Position numbers and translations under genes: made by a program. The notes below the pieces were generated by a model, which searched no databases, was not told the DNA's origin, and was given only the letters and a program-made list of their open reading frames with translations. A DNA stretch of 64,000 nucleotides from Azoarcus sp. (GTDB lineage Bacteria > Pseudomonadota > Gammaproteobacteria > Burkholderiales > Rhodocyclaceae): assembly GCA_031258965.1 (NCBI GenBank), contig JAIRMC010000106.1, positions 50,159 to 114,158 of the forward strand, given 5' to 3'. Positions 40,357-51,166 of the stretch are shown in pieces. How positions within the stretch are numbered: position 1 is the stretch's first letter; each line of letters starts with the position of its first letter.

Positions 40357-40842
40357 ATGAAAACGCTGCAACAGGGCTTCACGCTGATCGAACTGATGAT
40401 TGTCGTTGCCATTATTGGCATCCTGGCCACCGTGGCTTTGCCTGCCTATGAGGACTACACCGCGCGCGCAAAGGTATCGGAACTGATCCTGGCGGGATCG
40501 ACCTGCCGTTCGGCTGTGACCGAGGCGTCCCAGACCGGGATGAGCACTGTCTCAGTCGACGGTTTTGGCTGCGGTGAAGCCGCTCCAACCGATGGGATTT
40601 CCCAATACGTTAAATCCGTTTCGACAAGCGTAGATGGCGTAATCACAGTGGTTCCCCAGAATATTTCGCAGTTGTCGAGTCTTTCAAACCCAGCACTGAC
40701 GCTCACGCCTTACACCGATACGGCATCTACGGCGGCGGCGAAGGAAGTGGACTTTAAAAAAGGAAGTGAAAAAGCGGTCAAGTCCTGGAAATGCACTGGC
40801 ACCAACATACCCGCCAAATACCTCCCCGCAAGCTGCCGTTGA
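40357..40842 (+). CDS. pilA: Type IV pilin (PilA-like major pilin)
   Basis: [45 protein letters not shown]-terminal Cys pair of D-region. Confidence 0.9.
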   Translation: MKTLQQGFTLIELMIVVAIIGILATVALPAYEDYTARAKVSELILAGSTCRSAVTEASQTGMSTVSVDGFGCGEAAPTDGISQYVKSVSTSVDGVITVVPQNISQLSSLSNPALTLTPYTDTASTAAAKEVDFKKGSEKAVKSWKCTGTNIPAKYLPASCR

Positions 40843-40865
40843 TCCCTCCCCCTCGGCAAGCCTGC

Positions 40866-40897
40866 ACAAAAACGCCCCTGGAAAGGGGCGTTTTTGT
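40866..40897. terminator. Strong bidirectional Rho-independent terminator
   Basis: ACAAAAACGCCCC-TGGAAA-GGGGCGTTTTTGT. Confidence 0.92.
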
Positions 40898-41124
40898 GAC
40901 CGGGCGCGGGGGCTGGCGCGGCGGGAACCTCATCGACCGGTGTCCTCGCCCTCGAAGACCAGGGCGTCCTCTTCCCAAAAACCTTATAACGATATAGGCC
41001 CGCACGCTCCGCGCATGGGCGGATGCCAGGACGGCTGTGTATAATCCCCGCTTTCCCGCGGGGGTACGTCAGCCATCCCTGAAACGCCGTCGCGGACAAA
41101 CCAACCTGAAGAAAAACAATAGCC

Positions 41125-42549
41125 ATGAATTTTGCCGATCTCGGCCTTATTCCGGAACTTCTGCAAGCCATCGCCGACGCGGGCTATACCGAACCGACGC
41201 CGATTCAACAGCAAGCCATTCCCGTCATCCTCGCCGGAGGCGACGTGATGGGCGGCGCGCAGACCGGCACGGGCAAGACGGCGGGCTTTACCCTGCCTTT
41301 GCTGCAACGGCTGGCCCGCCACGCCAATGCCAGCGCCTCGCCCGCCCGCCATCCGGTGCGCGCCCTGATCCTCACGCCCACCCGCGAACTGGCGGTGCAG
41401 GTCTTCGAGTCGGTCGTCGGCTATGGCCGCCATCTGTCCCTGCGCGCCACCTGCGTCTACGGCGGCGTCGACATGAACGCGCAAATCCAGGAATTGCGCC
41501 GCGGCATGGAAATCGTCATCGCCACGCCGGGGCGGCTGCTCGACCATGTGCAGCAAAAGACGATCCATCTTTCCCAGGTGGAAGCGCTGGTGCTCGACGA
41601 GGCCGACCGGATGCTCGACATGGGCTTCATCCCCGATGTCCGCCGCATCCTGACCCTGTTGCCCGCCCATCGGCAAAGCCTGCTGTTCTCCGCCACGTTC
41701 TCGGAAGAAATCCGGAAGCTCGCCGACCAGATGCTGAAAGCGCCGCAACTGATCGAAGCCGCCCGCCGCAACACGGTGTCGGACACCATCACGCACGTCG
41801 TGCACCCGGTGGACGCGGGCATGAAGCGCAATCTGCTGGTGCATCTGCTGCGCGGCCAGCCCGATACCCAGGTGCTTGTCTTTGTCGGCACCAAGATCCT
41901 GTGCGGACGCCTCGCGCGCTTCCTGGAACAGAACGGCATCCCGGCCAACGCCATCCACGGCGATAAAAGCCAGCAGCAGCGCACCGAAACGCTGGACGCT
42001 TTCCGAAGCGGCCAGTTGCGCGTGCTGATCGCCACGGATGTTGCAGCGCGGGGGCTGGACATCGACGAACTGCCCTGCGTCATCAATTACGAGTTGCCGC
42101 ACACCGCCGAGGACTACATCCACCGCATAGGCCGCACGGGCCGCGCCGGGAACAAAGGCAACGCGGTATCGCTGGTGAGCGTCGAAGAAAGCCCCTTTCT
42201 GGCGGATATCCAGAAATTGATCAAATTCGAGATACCGCAAGAAATCGTGCCCGGTTTCGCGCCGCAAGCCGGACCCGCCGAAACCCCCGCCCATCGCCGT
42301 GAACGCCGTGAACGTTGTGCCGCCAGCGAGCGCGCCGATGGGTGCGCCGGACACAAGCGCGGCGGCAAGGGGGCGAAACGCGACCGCCCCGCTTCTCCCC
42401 CCATGATCGCCGCCGACGGCTTCGATTTTTCCAAGCCTTATGAAGTCCCGGCCAGTGGCGCGGCAAAAGCCGCGGCATCCGCCGCGCCGCCCCCCGGCAA
42501 ACCACGACGTCCGCTGGCCGTGCTCCTCGGCGGACTGGGCAAGAAATAA
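41125..42549 (+). CDS. rhlE: DEAD-box RNA helicase RhlE-like
   Basis: FADLGLIPELLQAIADAGYTEPTPIQQQAIPVILAGGDVMGGAQTGTGKTAGFTLPLLQRL, VLDEADRMLDMGF, HRIGRTGRAG. Confidence 0.92.
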   Translation: MNFADLGLIPELLQAIADAGYTEPTPIQQQAIPVILAGGDVMGGAQTGTGKTAGFTLPLLQRLARHANASASPARHPVRALILTPTRELAVQVFESVVGYGRHLSLRATCVYGGVDMNAQIQELRRGMEIVIATPGRLLDHVQQKTIHLSQVEALVLDEADRMLDMGFIPDVRRILTLLPAHRQSLLFSATFSEEIRKLADQMLKAPQLIEAARRNTVSDTITHVVHPVDAGMKRNLLVHLLRGQPDTQVLVFVGTKILCGRLARFLEQNGIPANAIHGDKSQQQRTETLDAFRSGQLRVLIATDVAARGLDIDELPCVINYELPHTAEDYIHRIGRTGRAGNKGNAVSLVSVEESPFLADIQKLIKFEIPQEIVPGFAPQAGPAETPAHRRERRERCAASERADGCAGHKRGGKGAKRDRPASPPMIAADGFDFSKPYEVPASGAAKAAASAAPPPGKPRRPLAVLLGGLGKK

Positions 42550-42627
42550 CCGCCGACTTATCCCGCTTATTCATCCGATCCGTTCCGGCCATGGCAAGTA
42601 TCCTGCACACAGTGCTTCAAGCTTCCC

Positions 42628-43854
42628 TTGGCTATCCGCCGCCCGCGCCGATATAGCAGACTGGACATCCAGGATATGCAGCCTCCGATGAATACAGCCC
42701 CTTCCCCACGGAACGGCAACAACGCAACGGCCTTCGTTCCCGACCTGTCGGAAGGGACGGAAATCGGCGTCTACCTGGCCTTGCTCGAACTCATCGACGA
42801 GGGGCTGATCATTACCGGCGATGAGTACATCATTGACGCCAACAGCGCCGCCTGCCGCCTGCTTGGCCGTGGCTATCGCCAGCTTGCCGGGCAGGCCCTG
42901 GCCGATCTGTTCGCCGATGGACAAGCTTTCCTCGACGCCCGCGAAAGGCTGCTGATCCGGGGAGAAGCGCGCGGCACGCTCGCGCTCGTCCTGCCCGATG
43001 GCCGCGTGCAGGACTTCCCCTACATCGCCGCGCCGCGCCTGCGTCCCGGCATCCACGCCATCGTCCTCGGCGGCAGCCAGCCCCGCGCCTGCCCGGACTC
43101 AAAACCCGCGCAAGAGGCTCCGTCCAGGCTCTCGCTTTATTTCCAGCCGCAAATCCACGTCCGCAGCGGCGCGATACACGCCGTTGAAGTCCTGCCGCGC
43201 TGGCTGCCGCAAGGACCGGATTCCCGCGCTTGCGTCGGCTTCGCCGCCAACAACGCGGACAAGGGCCGGGAAGCCGGACTCGATGCCCGCACGCTCGCCG
43301 CCATCTTCCGCGCCGCCAGCGCCTGGCCGCACATCCAGAACCGCGCCCCGGTCATCAGCCTCAATATCGACGCCGGACAAATCCGGGACGCCGCCCTGCC
43401 GACGCTGATCGGCTCCGCCCTGGCAACGAACGGGCTGGAACCGCGGCGGCTGGAACTCTCCATCGACATCCGCGCGCTCTCCCTGCCCGGCGATGAAACC
43501 GCCGCCACACTGCAAACCCTGGCGGACATGGGCATTCAACTGGCGCTTGACAATTTTGCCCGCGACCCCGTACCGCTCGCGCAATTGGCCCGCTACGCTT
43601 TTGGCACGCTCAAACTCGATGCCGCCCTCGTCGAACAAGTTGGGCGAAACGATCACGACACGGCGCTGATCGAAGCCATTGTCCACATGGCGGCGCCGCT
43701 CGGCGCCCAGATATTGGCGCGCGGCGTGCGCAGCCGGGCGCAACAGGATTTTCTCTTTGCCTTGGGCTGCGAACTCCAGCAGGGCGCATTCATCGGCGCG
43801 GCGCAGGACGAACACGCCTTCGCGGTTTTTCTGTCGAACCTGTTTCTTACCTGA
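42628..43854 (+). CDS. PAS-EAL protein with degenerate EAL active site
   Basis: PAS-like N-terminus then LSLYFQPQIHVRSGAIHAVEVLPRW ... LDNFARDPVPLAQLARYAFGTLKLDAALVEQV; canonical EAL, DDFG and AEGVE motifs altered. Confidence 0.75.
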   Translation: MAIRRPRRYSRLDIQDMQPPMNTAPSPRNGNNATAFVPDLSEGTEIGVYLALLELIDEGLIITGDEYIIDANSAACRLLGRGYRQLAGQALADLFADGQAFLDARERLLIRGEARGTLALVLPDGRVQDFPYIAAPRLRPGIHAIVLGGSQPRACPDSKPAQEAPSRLSLYFQPQIHVRSGAIHAVEVLPRWLPQGPDSRACVGFAANNADKGREAGLDARTLAAIFRAASAWPHIQNRAPVISLNIDAGQIRDAALPTLIGSALATNGLEPRRLELSIDIRALSLPGDETAATLQTLADMGIQLALDNFARDPVPLAQLARYAFGTLKLDAALVEQVGRNDHDTALIEAIVHMAAPLGAQILARGVRSRAQQDFLFALGCELQQGAFIGAAQDEHAFAVFLSNLFLT

Positions 43855-43855
43855 C

Positions 43856-44545
43856 ATGACCGATCCCACCCTTCACGCGCGCCCCGCCGATCCCCCTTCC
43901 ATGCTCGACAAGGCACGTTATATCGCCGTCGAAGGCCCCATCGGCGCGGGCAAGACCTCGCTGGCGAAGCGGCTGGCCGAACATCTACAGGCAAAGCAGC
44001 TATTCGAGCAGCCGCAAAACAACCCCTTTCTCGCCCGCTTCTACCAAAACCCGGAACGCTGGGCGCTGCCCGCCCAGTTGTCCTTCCTGTTCCAGCGTCT
44101 CGACCAACTCGCCACGCTCGAACACGACAACGCGGGCGAAAATTCGCGCGTCGTCTCCGACTTCCTGCTCGAACGCGACCCGCTTTTTGCCCGCATCACG
44201 CTTTCGTCCGACGAATTCGCTCTCTATGAGCGGGTTTACGCGGCGATGAAACCCGCCTCCTTGCCCGTCCCCGACCTCGTCATCTATTTACAAGCGCCGA
44301 CCATGGCGCTGGCCGAGCGCATCCACAAACGGGGCATCGACGCCGAACGCCGGATCACCGAGTCCTATCTGGAAAAAGTCGCCAAGCGTTACGCCAATTT
44401 CTTCTTCCAGTACGAGCTGGCCCCGCTTTTCGTCGTCGATGCCGCCGTGCTCAACCCGGTCGACAACGAAGAAGATTTCCGGCTGCTCATCGAGCGCCTC
44501 GGGGAAATGCGCAGCCACCGCGAATTCTTTGCCTACGCGGGCTGA
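43856..44545 (+). CDS. Deoxynucleoside kinase (deoxyadenosine/deoxyguanosine kinase family)
   Basis: YIAVEGPIGAGKTSLAKRLAEHLQAKQLFEQPQNNPFLARFYQNPERWALPAQLSFLFQR. Confidence 0.88.
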   Translation: MTDPTLHARPADPPSMLDKARYIAVEGPIGAGKTSLAKRLAEHLQAKQLFEQPQNNPFLARFYQNPERWALPAQLSFLFQRLDQLATLEHDNAGENSRVVSDFLLERDPLFARITLSSDEFALYERVYAAMKPASLPVPDLVIYLQAPTMALAERIHKRGIDAERRITESYLEKVAKRYANFFFQYELAPLFVVDAAVLNPVDNEEDFRLLIERLGEMRSHREFFAYAG

Positions 44546-44632
44546 CGCCGCCCCCGGACCCGCCCCGCGCTTGCACATCCCCCCTGTTTGACAGAAACTT
44601 CGCTTCCCGCAAAGGCGCGCGCTGAAAACACC

Positions 44633-45448
44633 ATGAGCTACCTCCAGGACGACAGACCCGTCACGCTTTCCGAACTGGGAAAAATGCGCGCCGAAGGCCG
44701 CAGGATCGCCATGCTCACCTGCTACGACGCTAGTTTCGCCGCCCTGTTCGAGCGTTGCGGCGTCGACACCCTCTTGATCGGCGATTCGCTCGGCAATACC
44801 GTCCAGGGACAAACGACCACTTTGCCCGTCACGCTCGACCACATGGTCTACCACACCGAATGTGTCGCCAGGGGCGCGAAGCGCGCCTTCATCCTCAGCG
44901 ACCTGCCCTTCGGCAGCTATCAGGAAAGCGCCGCCCAGGCCATGCGCAGCGCCGCCCGCCTGATGGCCGCCGGCGCGCAAATGGTCAAACTCGAAGGCGG
45001 CGCATACATGGCCGAAACCGTGCGTTTCCTCGTCGAGCGCGGCGTGCCGGTATGCGCCCACATCGGCCTCACGCCGCAGTCGGTGCACCAGCTCGGCGGT
45101 TATCGCGTGCAGGGGCGCGGCGACGCCGGCGGCGCCCGCCTCAAGACGGACGCCCTGGCGTTGGAACAGGCGGGCGCCGCGCTGCTGGTCATGGAGATGG
45201 TGCCCGCCGCGCTTGCGGGCGAAATCACCGCCAGCCTGACGGCCGCGGCGACCATCGGCATCGGCGCGGGTCCCTTGTGCAATGGGCAAGTGCTGGTGAT
45301 GCACGACATGCTTGGCGTCTTTCCCGGCAAGACGGCGCGTTTCGTGCGCAACTTCATGCAAGGCGCGGCTTGCATCGAGGAAGCCGTCACCGCCTACGTC
45401 GCCGCCGTCAAGGACGGCGGCTTTCCCGCGCCGGAACACTGCTACTGA
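44633..45448 (+). CDS. panB: 3-methyl-2-oxobutanoate hydroxymethyltransferase
   Basis: [55 protein letters not shown]. Confidence 0.96.
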   Translation: MSYLQDDRPVTLSELGKMRAEGRRIAMLTCYDASFAALFERCGVDTLLIGDSLGNTVQGQTTTLPVTLDHMVYHTECVARGAKRAFILSDLPFGSYQESAAQAMRSAARLMAAGAQMVKLEGGAYMAETVRFLVERGVPVCAHIGLTPQSVHQLGGYRVQGRGDAGGARLKTDALALEQAGAALLVMEMVPAALAGEITASLTAAATIGIGAGPLCNGQVLVMHDMLGVFPGKTARFVRNFMQGAACIEEAVTAYVAAVKDGGFPAPEHCY

Positions 45449-45450
45449 CA

Positions 45451-46278
45451 ATGCGGATCCACACCGCCATCGCCAGCCTGCGCGCGGCGCGCGCCCGGGC
45501 CGGACGGGTCGCCTTCGTGCCCACCATGGGCAATTTGCACGACGGCCACATCGCCTTGATGCGCGAAGCGGCAAGGCGCGCCGATACCGTCATTGCCAGC
45601 ATCTTCGTCAATCGCCTGCAATTTGGCCCCGCCGAAGATTTCGACAAATACCCGCGCACGCCCGAGGCCGACCGCGAAAAACTGGAAGCCGTCGGCGTCG
45701 CGCACCTGTTCGCCCCGGACGAAACCGTCATGTATCCGCAAGCGCAGGGCTGCCGCGTCGTCCCCGGCCCCGGACAGGCAGACATCCTCGAAGGCGCTTG
45801 CCGCCCCGGCCACTTTTGCGGCGTGGCGACCGTCGTGCTCAAACTTTTCAACATCGTCGCCCCCGATGTCGCCCTTTTCGGCAAGAAGGACTACCAGCAA
45901 CTCATGGTGCTGACCAATATGGCGCGCGAACTGGCGCTGCCCACGGAAATCGTTGCCCAGGACACTCTCCGCGCCGCTGACGGCTTGGCCCTGTCTTCCC
46001 GCAACAGATATCTTTCCCCCGCCGAACGCGCCGAAGCGCCGCGCCTGTACCGGCAAATCGCCCTCGTCGCCGAGGCCGTGCGCGGCGGCGCGCGCGACTA
46101 TGCCGCCCTTGAGGCCGCCGCCCTCGAAACATTGCAAGGGCACGGCTGGCAGCCCGACTATTTCACCGTGCGCCGCCGCGCCGACCTGCAAGCGCCACAG
46201 CGCCCGGACGAAGCGCTGGTCATACTCGCCGCCGCCCGGCTGGGCGCGACGCGGCTGATCGACAACCTTGAAGTCTGA
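45451..46278 (+). CDS. panC: Pantothenate synthetase
   Basis: [52 protein letters not shown]. Confidence 0.96.
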   Translation: MRIHTAIASLRAARARAGRVAFVPTMGNLHDGHIALMREAARRADTVIASIFVNRLQFGPAEDFDKYPRTPEADREKLEAVGVAHLFAPDETVMYPQAQGCRVVPGPGQADILEGACRPGHFCGVATVVLKLFNIVAPDVALFGKKDYQQLMVLTNMARELALPTEIVAQDTLRAADGLALSSRNRYLSPAERAEAPRLYRQIALVAEAVRGGARDYAALEAAALETLQGHGWQPDYFTVRRRADLQAPQRPDEALVILAAARLGATRLIDNLEV

Positions 46279-46396
46279 CCGGCGGATTCGACAAAGCCCG
46301 CCGGAATACGGCGGAGAGGCGGGACTGTGCGGCCCCGCTGGCGGCGCGGGGCGCACTCGGGGACAATCCGGCGGCGCGCTTTTCTACCGGAACGCC

Positions 46397-46915
46397 ATGA
46401 ATACAACGACCCGCGAAACTCCCCGGCTTAGCGGTCTTGCGCCGGTGTTCGACGCAAGTATCCGCTGCCTGATCCTTGGCAGCTTTCCTTCTCCGGCCTC
46501 GCTGGCGGCGCGGCAGTATTACGGGCACAGGCAAAATCATTTCTGGAAACTCTTGGGCGCGATCTTCGCCGAGCCGCTTTACGATCTTCCGTATCCGGCG
46601 CGCACCCGGCGCGTGCTGGCGCACCGCGTCGGTATTTGGGATGTTTATCGCGCCTGTATCCGCCCCGGCGCGCTCGATGCCGACATTCGCGCGGGCGAGG
46701 CCAACGACTTCGCCGCCTTGTTCGCCCGGACGCCCCTGTTGGCCCGTGTCTGTTTCAATGGCCGCGTCGCGGCGAAGTTTGCGCCGCAACTGGCGCGTTT
46801 CGGGCTGGAAACCCGCGTGTTGCCTTCTTCCAGCCCCGCCTACACTTTGCCGTTTGCCAGCAAGCTCGAACTTTGGCGTGCGGCGCTGTGTGGCGGCGGC
46901 AAGGCCGAAAATTGA
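46397..46915 (+). CDS. Uracil/hypoxanthine DNA glycosylase family (DNA-deoxyinosine glycosylase-like)
   Basis: CLILGSFPSPASLAARQYYGHRQNHFWKLLGAIF ... VLPSSSPAYT. Confidence 0.88.
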   Translation: MNTTTRETPRLSGLAPVFDASIRCLILGSFPSPASLAARQYYGHRQNHFWKLLGAIFAEPLYDLPYPARTRRVLAHRVGIWDVYRACIRPGALDADIRAGEANDFAALFARTPLLARVCFNGRVAAKFAPQLARFGLETRVLPSSSPAYTLPFASKLELWRAALCGGGKAEN

Positions 46916-46981
46916 TGGCGCCTCCGGCAGATGCCGCGAAAGACGGGCACAATGGCGATCCGGAACAAAGCGTTATCAAAT

Positions 46982-48472
46982 ATGTTCGTCACTGATGCCG
47001 TCACGCGCTCCAGCTTGCCCGCCGATTTGTATCAGCTTGGTCGCGTTCTGCTTCTGCGCCGGATTCCGTCCAGCGGTTTCAGCCCGGATATAGGCAAATT
47101 GCCCTGGTTGTTACTGCTTTATTGCCTGTTCGCCATCGCCTTGGGTATTGCCCTGAACGGCAGGGCGGACGGCGCGGTGTTCATCGACGGCGCGGTGTTC
47201 ATCCCCTTTGGCGCCATGGCCGTGATCGCGGGCGTACTGAAATGGGTCGACAAGCGCCTGGACGGCGGGCGTACTTGGTTGCTGTTCTCGCTGTTGGCGC
47301 TTGCGCTGCCGCTGGCCGGTTTCATCGGCGCCAAGATATGGCCTGTCGTGGCGAGGCTGGAGGTTTTTTCTTCTTCGCCGGATGCCGGGTTCGTTTCCTG
47401 GTTTGCGGGCATGGCGCCGCAGTTCGTCGCCATGTTGCCGCATGTGTGGCTGGCGGCGGCGGGGACGGTGTTCATCGCGCGCGGCAGCCACAGCGACGAT
47501 TGGCGGCGCGGCCTGTATGTGCCGCTGACGCCGCTGGCCTTGCTTGCCGTGCTCACCAGCGTCGATCCGCTGGCGCTGTGGCAGGTTAGCTCGGCCCCTC
47601 ATCCGGAAGATGTCGAGGGACTCACCGTTGATGAAAATGTGTTCTACGGCCAGCCCCGGCTGCTGGCTGAACGCCTCGCGGGGATCGAGCCGGGCAAGGC
47701 GGGTGTGCGGGAGATTTTCTTCCTCGGCGTCGCCGGCAGCGAGGAAGGCGTGTTCATGCGCGAAGTCATCGCCGTCGAACAATTGTTCAGGGATCGTTAT
47801 GCCACCGCCGGGCATTCCATGATTTTGATAAACAATCCGGCCATGGCGAAGAAGCTGCCTTTTGCCAGCCAGGAGTCGCTCATGCAGGCGTTGCGGCGTA
47901 TCGGAGAGCGGATGAACGGCGGGGAAGACCTGCTTTTTCTTTTCCTGACTTCGCATGGCAGCGCCGATCATCATTTTTCCATCAAGCTGTGGCCGTTCGA
48001 GTTCGCCGATCTCACTCCCCGGGTCTTGCGCAAACTGCTCGACGATGCGGGTATCCAGCATCGGGTGGTGGTGGTTTCGGCCTGCTATTCCGGAGGCTTC
48101 GTGCCCGATCTCGCGGATGCGAAGACCCTGGTGATGACGGCTTCTTCCGCCGCCCGCAATTCTTTCGGCTGTGAGGATGCCAACGAACTCACCGATTTCG
48201 GACGCGCTTATTTCGGCGAGGCGCTCAAGGAAACGCGCTCGTTCGTCGAGGCGTTCGAGCGCGCCAGGGTTGTCATCGGGGAGCGCGAGGCGGCGAAAGG
48301 CTTCTTGGCCTCCCTGCCGCAAATCGCGGGCGGCGAGGCGCTGGAAGGTCAACTGGAATGGTTCGCGCGGGAAATGAAGACGCCGGACGGTGAGACGAAG
48401 GCGGCGGATGGTGACACGCTTTCGTCAAGCAGTGTGCTGCGAGCGGGTTCACCGCTCAATCGCCGCCGCTGA
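46982..48472 (+). CDS. Membrane-anchored C13-family (legumain-like, caspase-fold) peptidase
   Basis: Several N-terminal TM segments; catalytic-type FLTSHGSADHHF and VVVVSACYSGGFVPDL. Alternative in-frame start at 46931. Confidence 0.82.
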   Translation: MFVTDAVTRSSLPADLYQLGRVLLLRRIPSSGFSPDIGKLPWLLLLYCLFAIALGIALNGRADGAVFIDGAVFIPFGAMAVIAGVLKWVDKRLDGGRTWLLFSLLALALPLAGFIGAKIWPVVARLEVFSSSPDAGFVSWFAGMAPQFVAMLPHVWLAAAGTVFIARGSHSDDWRRGLYVPLTPLALLAVLTSVDPLALWQVSSAPHPEDVEGLTVDENVFYGQPRLLAERLAGIEPGKAGVREIFFLGVAGSEEGVFMREVIAVEQLFRDRYATAGHSMILINNPAMAKKLPFASQESLMQALRRIGERMNGGEDLLFLFLTSHGSADHHFSIKLWPFEFADLTPRVLRKLLDDAGIQHRVVVVSACYSGGFVPDLADAKTLVMTASSAARNSFGCEDANELTDFGRAYFGEALKETRSFVEAFERARVVIGEREAAKGFLASLPQIAGGEALEGQLEWFAREMKTPDGETKAADGDTLSSSSVLRAGSPLNRRR

Positions 48473-49343
48473 CGGCGGGGCGGGACGATTTGCCGAATAT
48501 CCAGATCATGGACAGGCCGCCCGCCCAGGCGTGTTTGCGCTCGACCAGCGGACTGTCGTCGAAAGCCGCGCCGTGCAAGTTGTCGTGACGCGCGAAGCCG
48601 CCGACCCAGAAATCCTCGAAACGCTTGGAGAGCGAGACGAGGAACTGCGCGCCGGAATATCCGCCCGAGGCGCTATAGGCCGGGCGGCCAGGCCGGGCGT
48701 AGCGCGGCGCGACATCGTAGAAATAGTTGTGCTGGCGGGCATTGGCGAAAACCGGCCCGCCCAGCGCGCCGAGATTCCAGCCAGAATGGCCGAAGGGATC
48801 AAGGTTGAGATTGAGGGCCGGGGAGAAGATCAGCCCGGCGTACCGGACGCCGCCGCGAATGGTGTAGGCGGCGCGAACCGGCAGGCGCAGGTCGAGCCGC
48901 GCCTTGTGTGTTTTGCCACGCCACAGGCCGATGGCGAGTGAGGGGCCGAGTTCGGCGGTCGGCTGAAGATCGGGCATGTCTCGGCGCGCGCCCTTGCTGT
49001 TGCTTTTGACGGGCAGCGACGCGGAAAGGCTGAGGTTGAGCTTTACCCGGTCGCTATCGAAGATTTTGCCGCGCAGGCCGCCCCGGTCGGCTTGCAGGGT
49101 TTTGCCCCGGTAGACGAAATAGGGCACGGGCAGGCCGACGGTGCGCTGGCGGCTTGATCCACGATAGTCCGGGAAGGAAACCGCGCCCACGCCCAGCCCG
49201 ATTTCCCAGAGCGGTTTTTCCGCGCCCTCCGGTTTTTCTTCGCCGCTCGCGGGCAGGGCCAGCGCCCAGAACGCCAGCGCCGCCATGCAGGGGGCACAAG
49301 GCATGCGGCGCATGGTCTTGTGCTCGTTGCGGCGCGGGGGCAT
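48456..49343 (-). CDS. MipA/OmpV-family outer membrane protein
   Basis: Signal peptide; ...GLGVGAVSFPDYRGSSRQRTVGLPVPYFVYRGKTLQADRGGLRGKIFDSDRVKLNLSLSASLPV. Confidence 0.88.
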   Translation of the reverse strand: MPPRRNEHKTMRRMPCAPCMAALAFWALALPASGEEKPEGAEKPLWEIGLGVGAVSFPDYRGSSRQRTVGLPVPYFVYRGKTLQADRGGLRGKIFDSDRVKLNLSLSASLPVKSNSKGARRDMPDLQPTAELGPSLAIGLWRGKTHKARLDLRLPVRAAYTIRGGVRYAGLIFSPALNLNLDPFGHSGWNLGALGGPVFANARQHNYFYDVAPRYARPGRPAYSASGGYSGAQFLVSLSKRFEDFWVGGFARHDNLHGAAFDDSPLVERKHAWAGGLSMIWIFGKSSRPAVSGGD

Positions 49344-49352
49344 GCAGGGCGG

Positions 49353-49748
49353 TCAGCTCTGCTGCTGCTTTCTGGCCGCGGCGGCCTTGTAGTCGAGCTT
49401 TTCCTTGATGCGCGCGGCCTTGCCGGAGCGGTTGCGCAGGTAGTAGAGCTTGGCGCGGCGCACGTCGCCACGTCGCTTGACGTCGATGGAGGCCAGCAGC
49501 GGGGAGTAGGTCTGGAATGTCCGCTCCACCCCTTCGCCGGAAGAAATCTTGCGCACGATGAATGAGGAGTTGAGGCCGCGATTGCGCTTGGCGATGACGA
49601 CGCCTTCGTAGGCTTGCAGGCGTTCGCGCGTGCCTTCCTTGACCTTGACTTGTACGACCACGGTATCGCCGGGGGCGAAGGGGGGGTAAGTCTTGCCCGC
49701 GGACAGCCGGATGATTTCTTCCTGTTCGATTTGCTGGATCAGATTCAT
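49353..49748 (-). CDS. rplS: 50S ribosomal protein L19
   Basis: [12 protein letters not shown]...[46 protein letters not shown]. Confidence 0.96.
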   Translation of the reverse strand: MNLIQQIEQEEIIRLSAGKTYPPFAPGDTVVVQVKVKEGTRERLQAYEGVVIAKRNRGLNSSFIVRKISSGEGVERTFQTYSPLLASIDVKRRGDVRRAKLYYLRNRSGKAARIKEKLDYKAAAARKQQQS

Positions 49749-49766
49749 TTCATGACTCCGTTTGTT

Positions 49767-50645
49767 TCAATGGCCTGTGGCCTGGCGCGCAGAGCAGATA
49801 TTGCCTGGTGCGCGCGGTTTGTCGTCGGGAAGCTGGCGGGTTGTCGCGCCGGTTTCCCCGTTGTGCTCCTGCTGGAATTCTTCCAGAAGGCGCGATTCTT
49901 CCTCATTCACCCCTCGTTCGGCAAGTAGACCGGGGCGGCGCAGCCATGTGCGGCCCAATGCCTGCTTGAGCCGCCAGCGGCGGATCAGTGCGTGGTTGCC
50001 GGAGAGCAGCGCTTCCGGCACCCGTTCGTTCTCGTAGACCTCGGGCCGCGTGTAGTGCGGGCAGTCCAGCAAGCCGGTAGCGAAGGAATCTTCTTGCGCC
50101 GATCCGGCATCGTTCAGCGCGCCCGGCAATTGGCGCACCATGGCGTCGATGAGCGCCATCGCCGCCAGTTCGCCGCCGGAGAGGACGAAATCGCCGAGCG
50201 AGATTTCTTCGTCGACTTCGCGCTCGATCAGGCGCTGGTCGATGCCTTCGTAGCGCCCGCAAAGCAGGATCAGGCCCGGCTCGCGCGCCAGCGCCATGAC
50301 TTTGCCGTGCGTGAGCGGTGCGCCCTGCGGCGACAGGTAAATGAGCGGTCCGGCTATGCCGAGCGTTTCCGTTTGCCGCGCGCGCGCGTGGGCAATGCTT
50401 TGCGCCAGCGGTCCGGCCAGCATCACCATGCCGGGGCCGCCGCCGTAGGGGCGGTCGTCGACGGTGCGATGCGCGTCGTCGGTAAAGTCGCGGGGATCGT
50501 GAAAGGCGATGTGGTACAGGCCGCGCGCCAGCGCCCGCCGTGTGATGCCGCTGCCGGTGAGCGCGGCGAACATTTCCGGGAAAAGGGTAACGACATCGTA
50601 ATGGCGCGCGCCGCCGGGCATCGGCATCGTCCCATCTTCTCGCAT
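49767..50645 (-). CDS. trmD: tRNA (guanine-N1)-methyltransferase
   Basis: [60 protein letters not shown]. Confidence 0.95.
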   Translation of the reverse strand: MREDGTMPMPGGARHYDVVTLFPEMFAALTGSGITRRALARGLYHIAFHDPRDFTDDAHRTVDDRPYGGGPGMVMLAGPLAQSIAHARARQTETLGIAGPLIYLSPQGAPLTHGKVMALAREPGLILLCGRYEGIDQRLIEREVDEEISLGDFVLSGGELAAMALIDAMVRQLPGALNDAGSAQEDSFATGLLDCPHYTRPEVYENERVPEALLSGNHALIRRWRLKQALGRTWLRRPGLLAERGVNEEESRLLEEFQQEHNGETGATTRQLPDDKPRAPGNICSARQATGH

Positions 50646-50652
50646 GGATTTT

Positions 50653-51159
50653 TCACCAGTCCTTTTGCCACGCCACGCGGATCGTCCGCCTGGCGAGGTC
50701 GACATCGCCCACATAGACGGCCACGAAGGGGATGAGGCGCTCCGTGTCGCCGTCGCGCACCTGGAGCACATCGTGCGCGCCGGTGGAAAGCAGCCCGGCG
50801 ACTTCGCCGAGCGTTTCGTCGGCATCGTTCTTCACGGTCATGCCCACGAGGTCGCCCCAGTAATATTCGCCCTCTTTCGTGCCGGGCAGTGCTTCGCGCG
50901 GCGCGGCGACATACCCGCCGACCATCGCCTGTGCCGCGTCGCGGCCGGAGATGCCTTCAAGGCTGGCGATCAGGTTCTTGCCGTGCGCCTGACAGGCGAG
51001 CAGGGCGTATTGCGTCCAGCCACCGGCGGGCGTGTTGTCTGTGGGGGCAATCCACCAGTGCGGCATCTCCCGCCAAGAGAGTGGATCGTCGCCGAATGGC
51101 CGGATGCTGAGCCAGCCCTTGACGCCAAAAGGGGCGACGATGCGCCCCAATACGATCAT
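50653..51159 (-). CDS. rimM: 16S rRNA processing protein RimM
   Basis: [29 protein letters not shown]; between rpsP and trmD. Confidence 0.95.
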   Translation of the reverse strand: MIVLGRIVAPFGVKGWLSIRPFGDDPLSWREMPHWWIAPTDNTPAGGWTQYALLACQAHGKNLIASLEGISGRDAAQAMVGGYVAAPREALPGTKEGEYYWGDLVGMTVKNDADETLGEVAGLLSTGAHDVLQVRDGDTERLIPFVAVYVGDVDLARRTIRVAWQKDW

Positions 51160-51166
51160 GCCCGGT

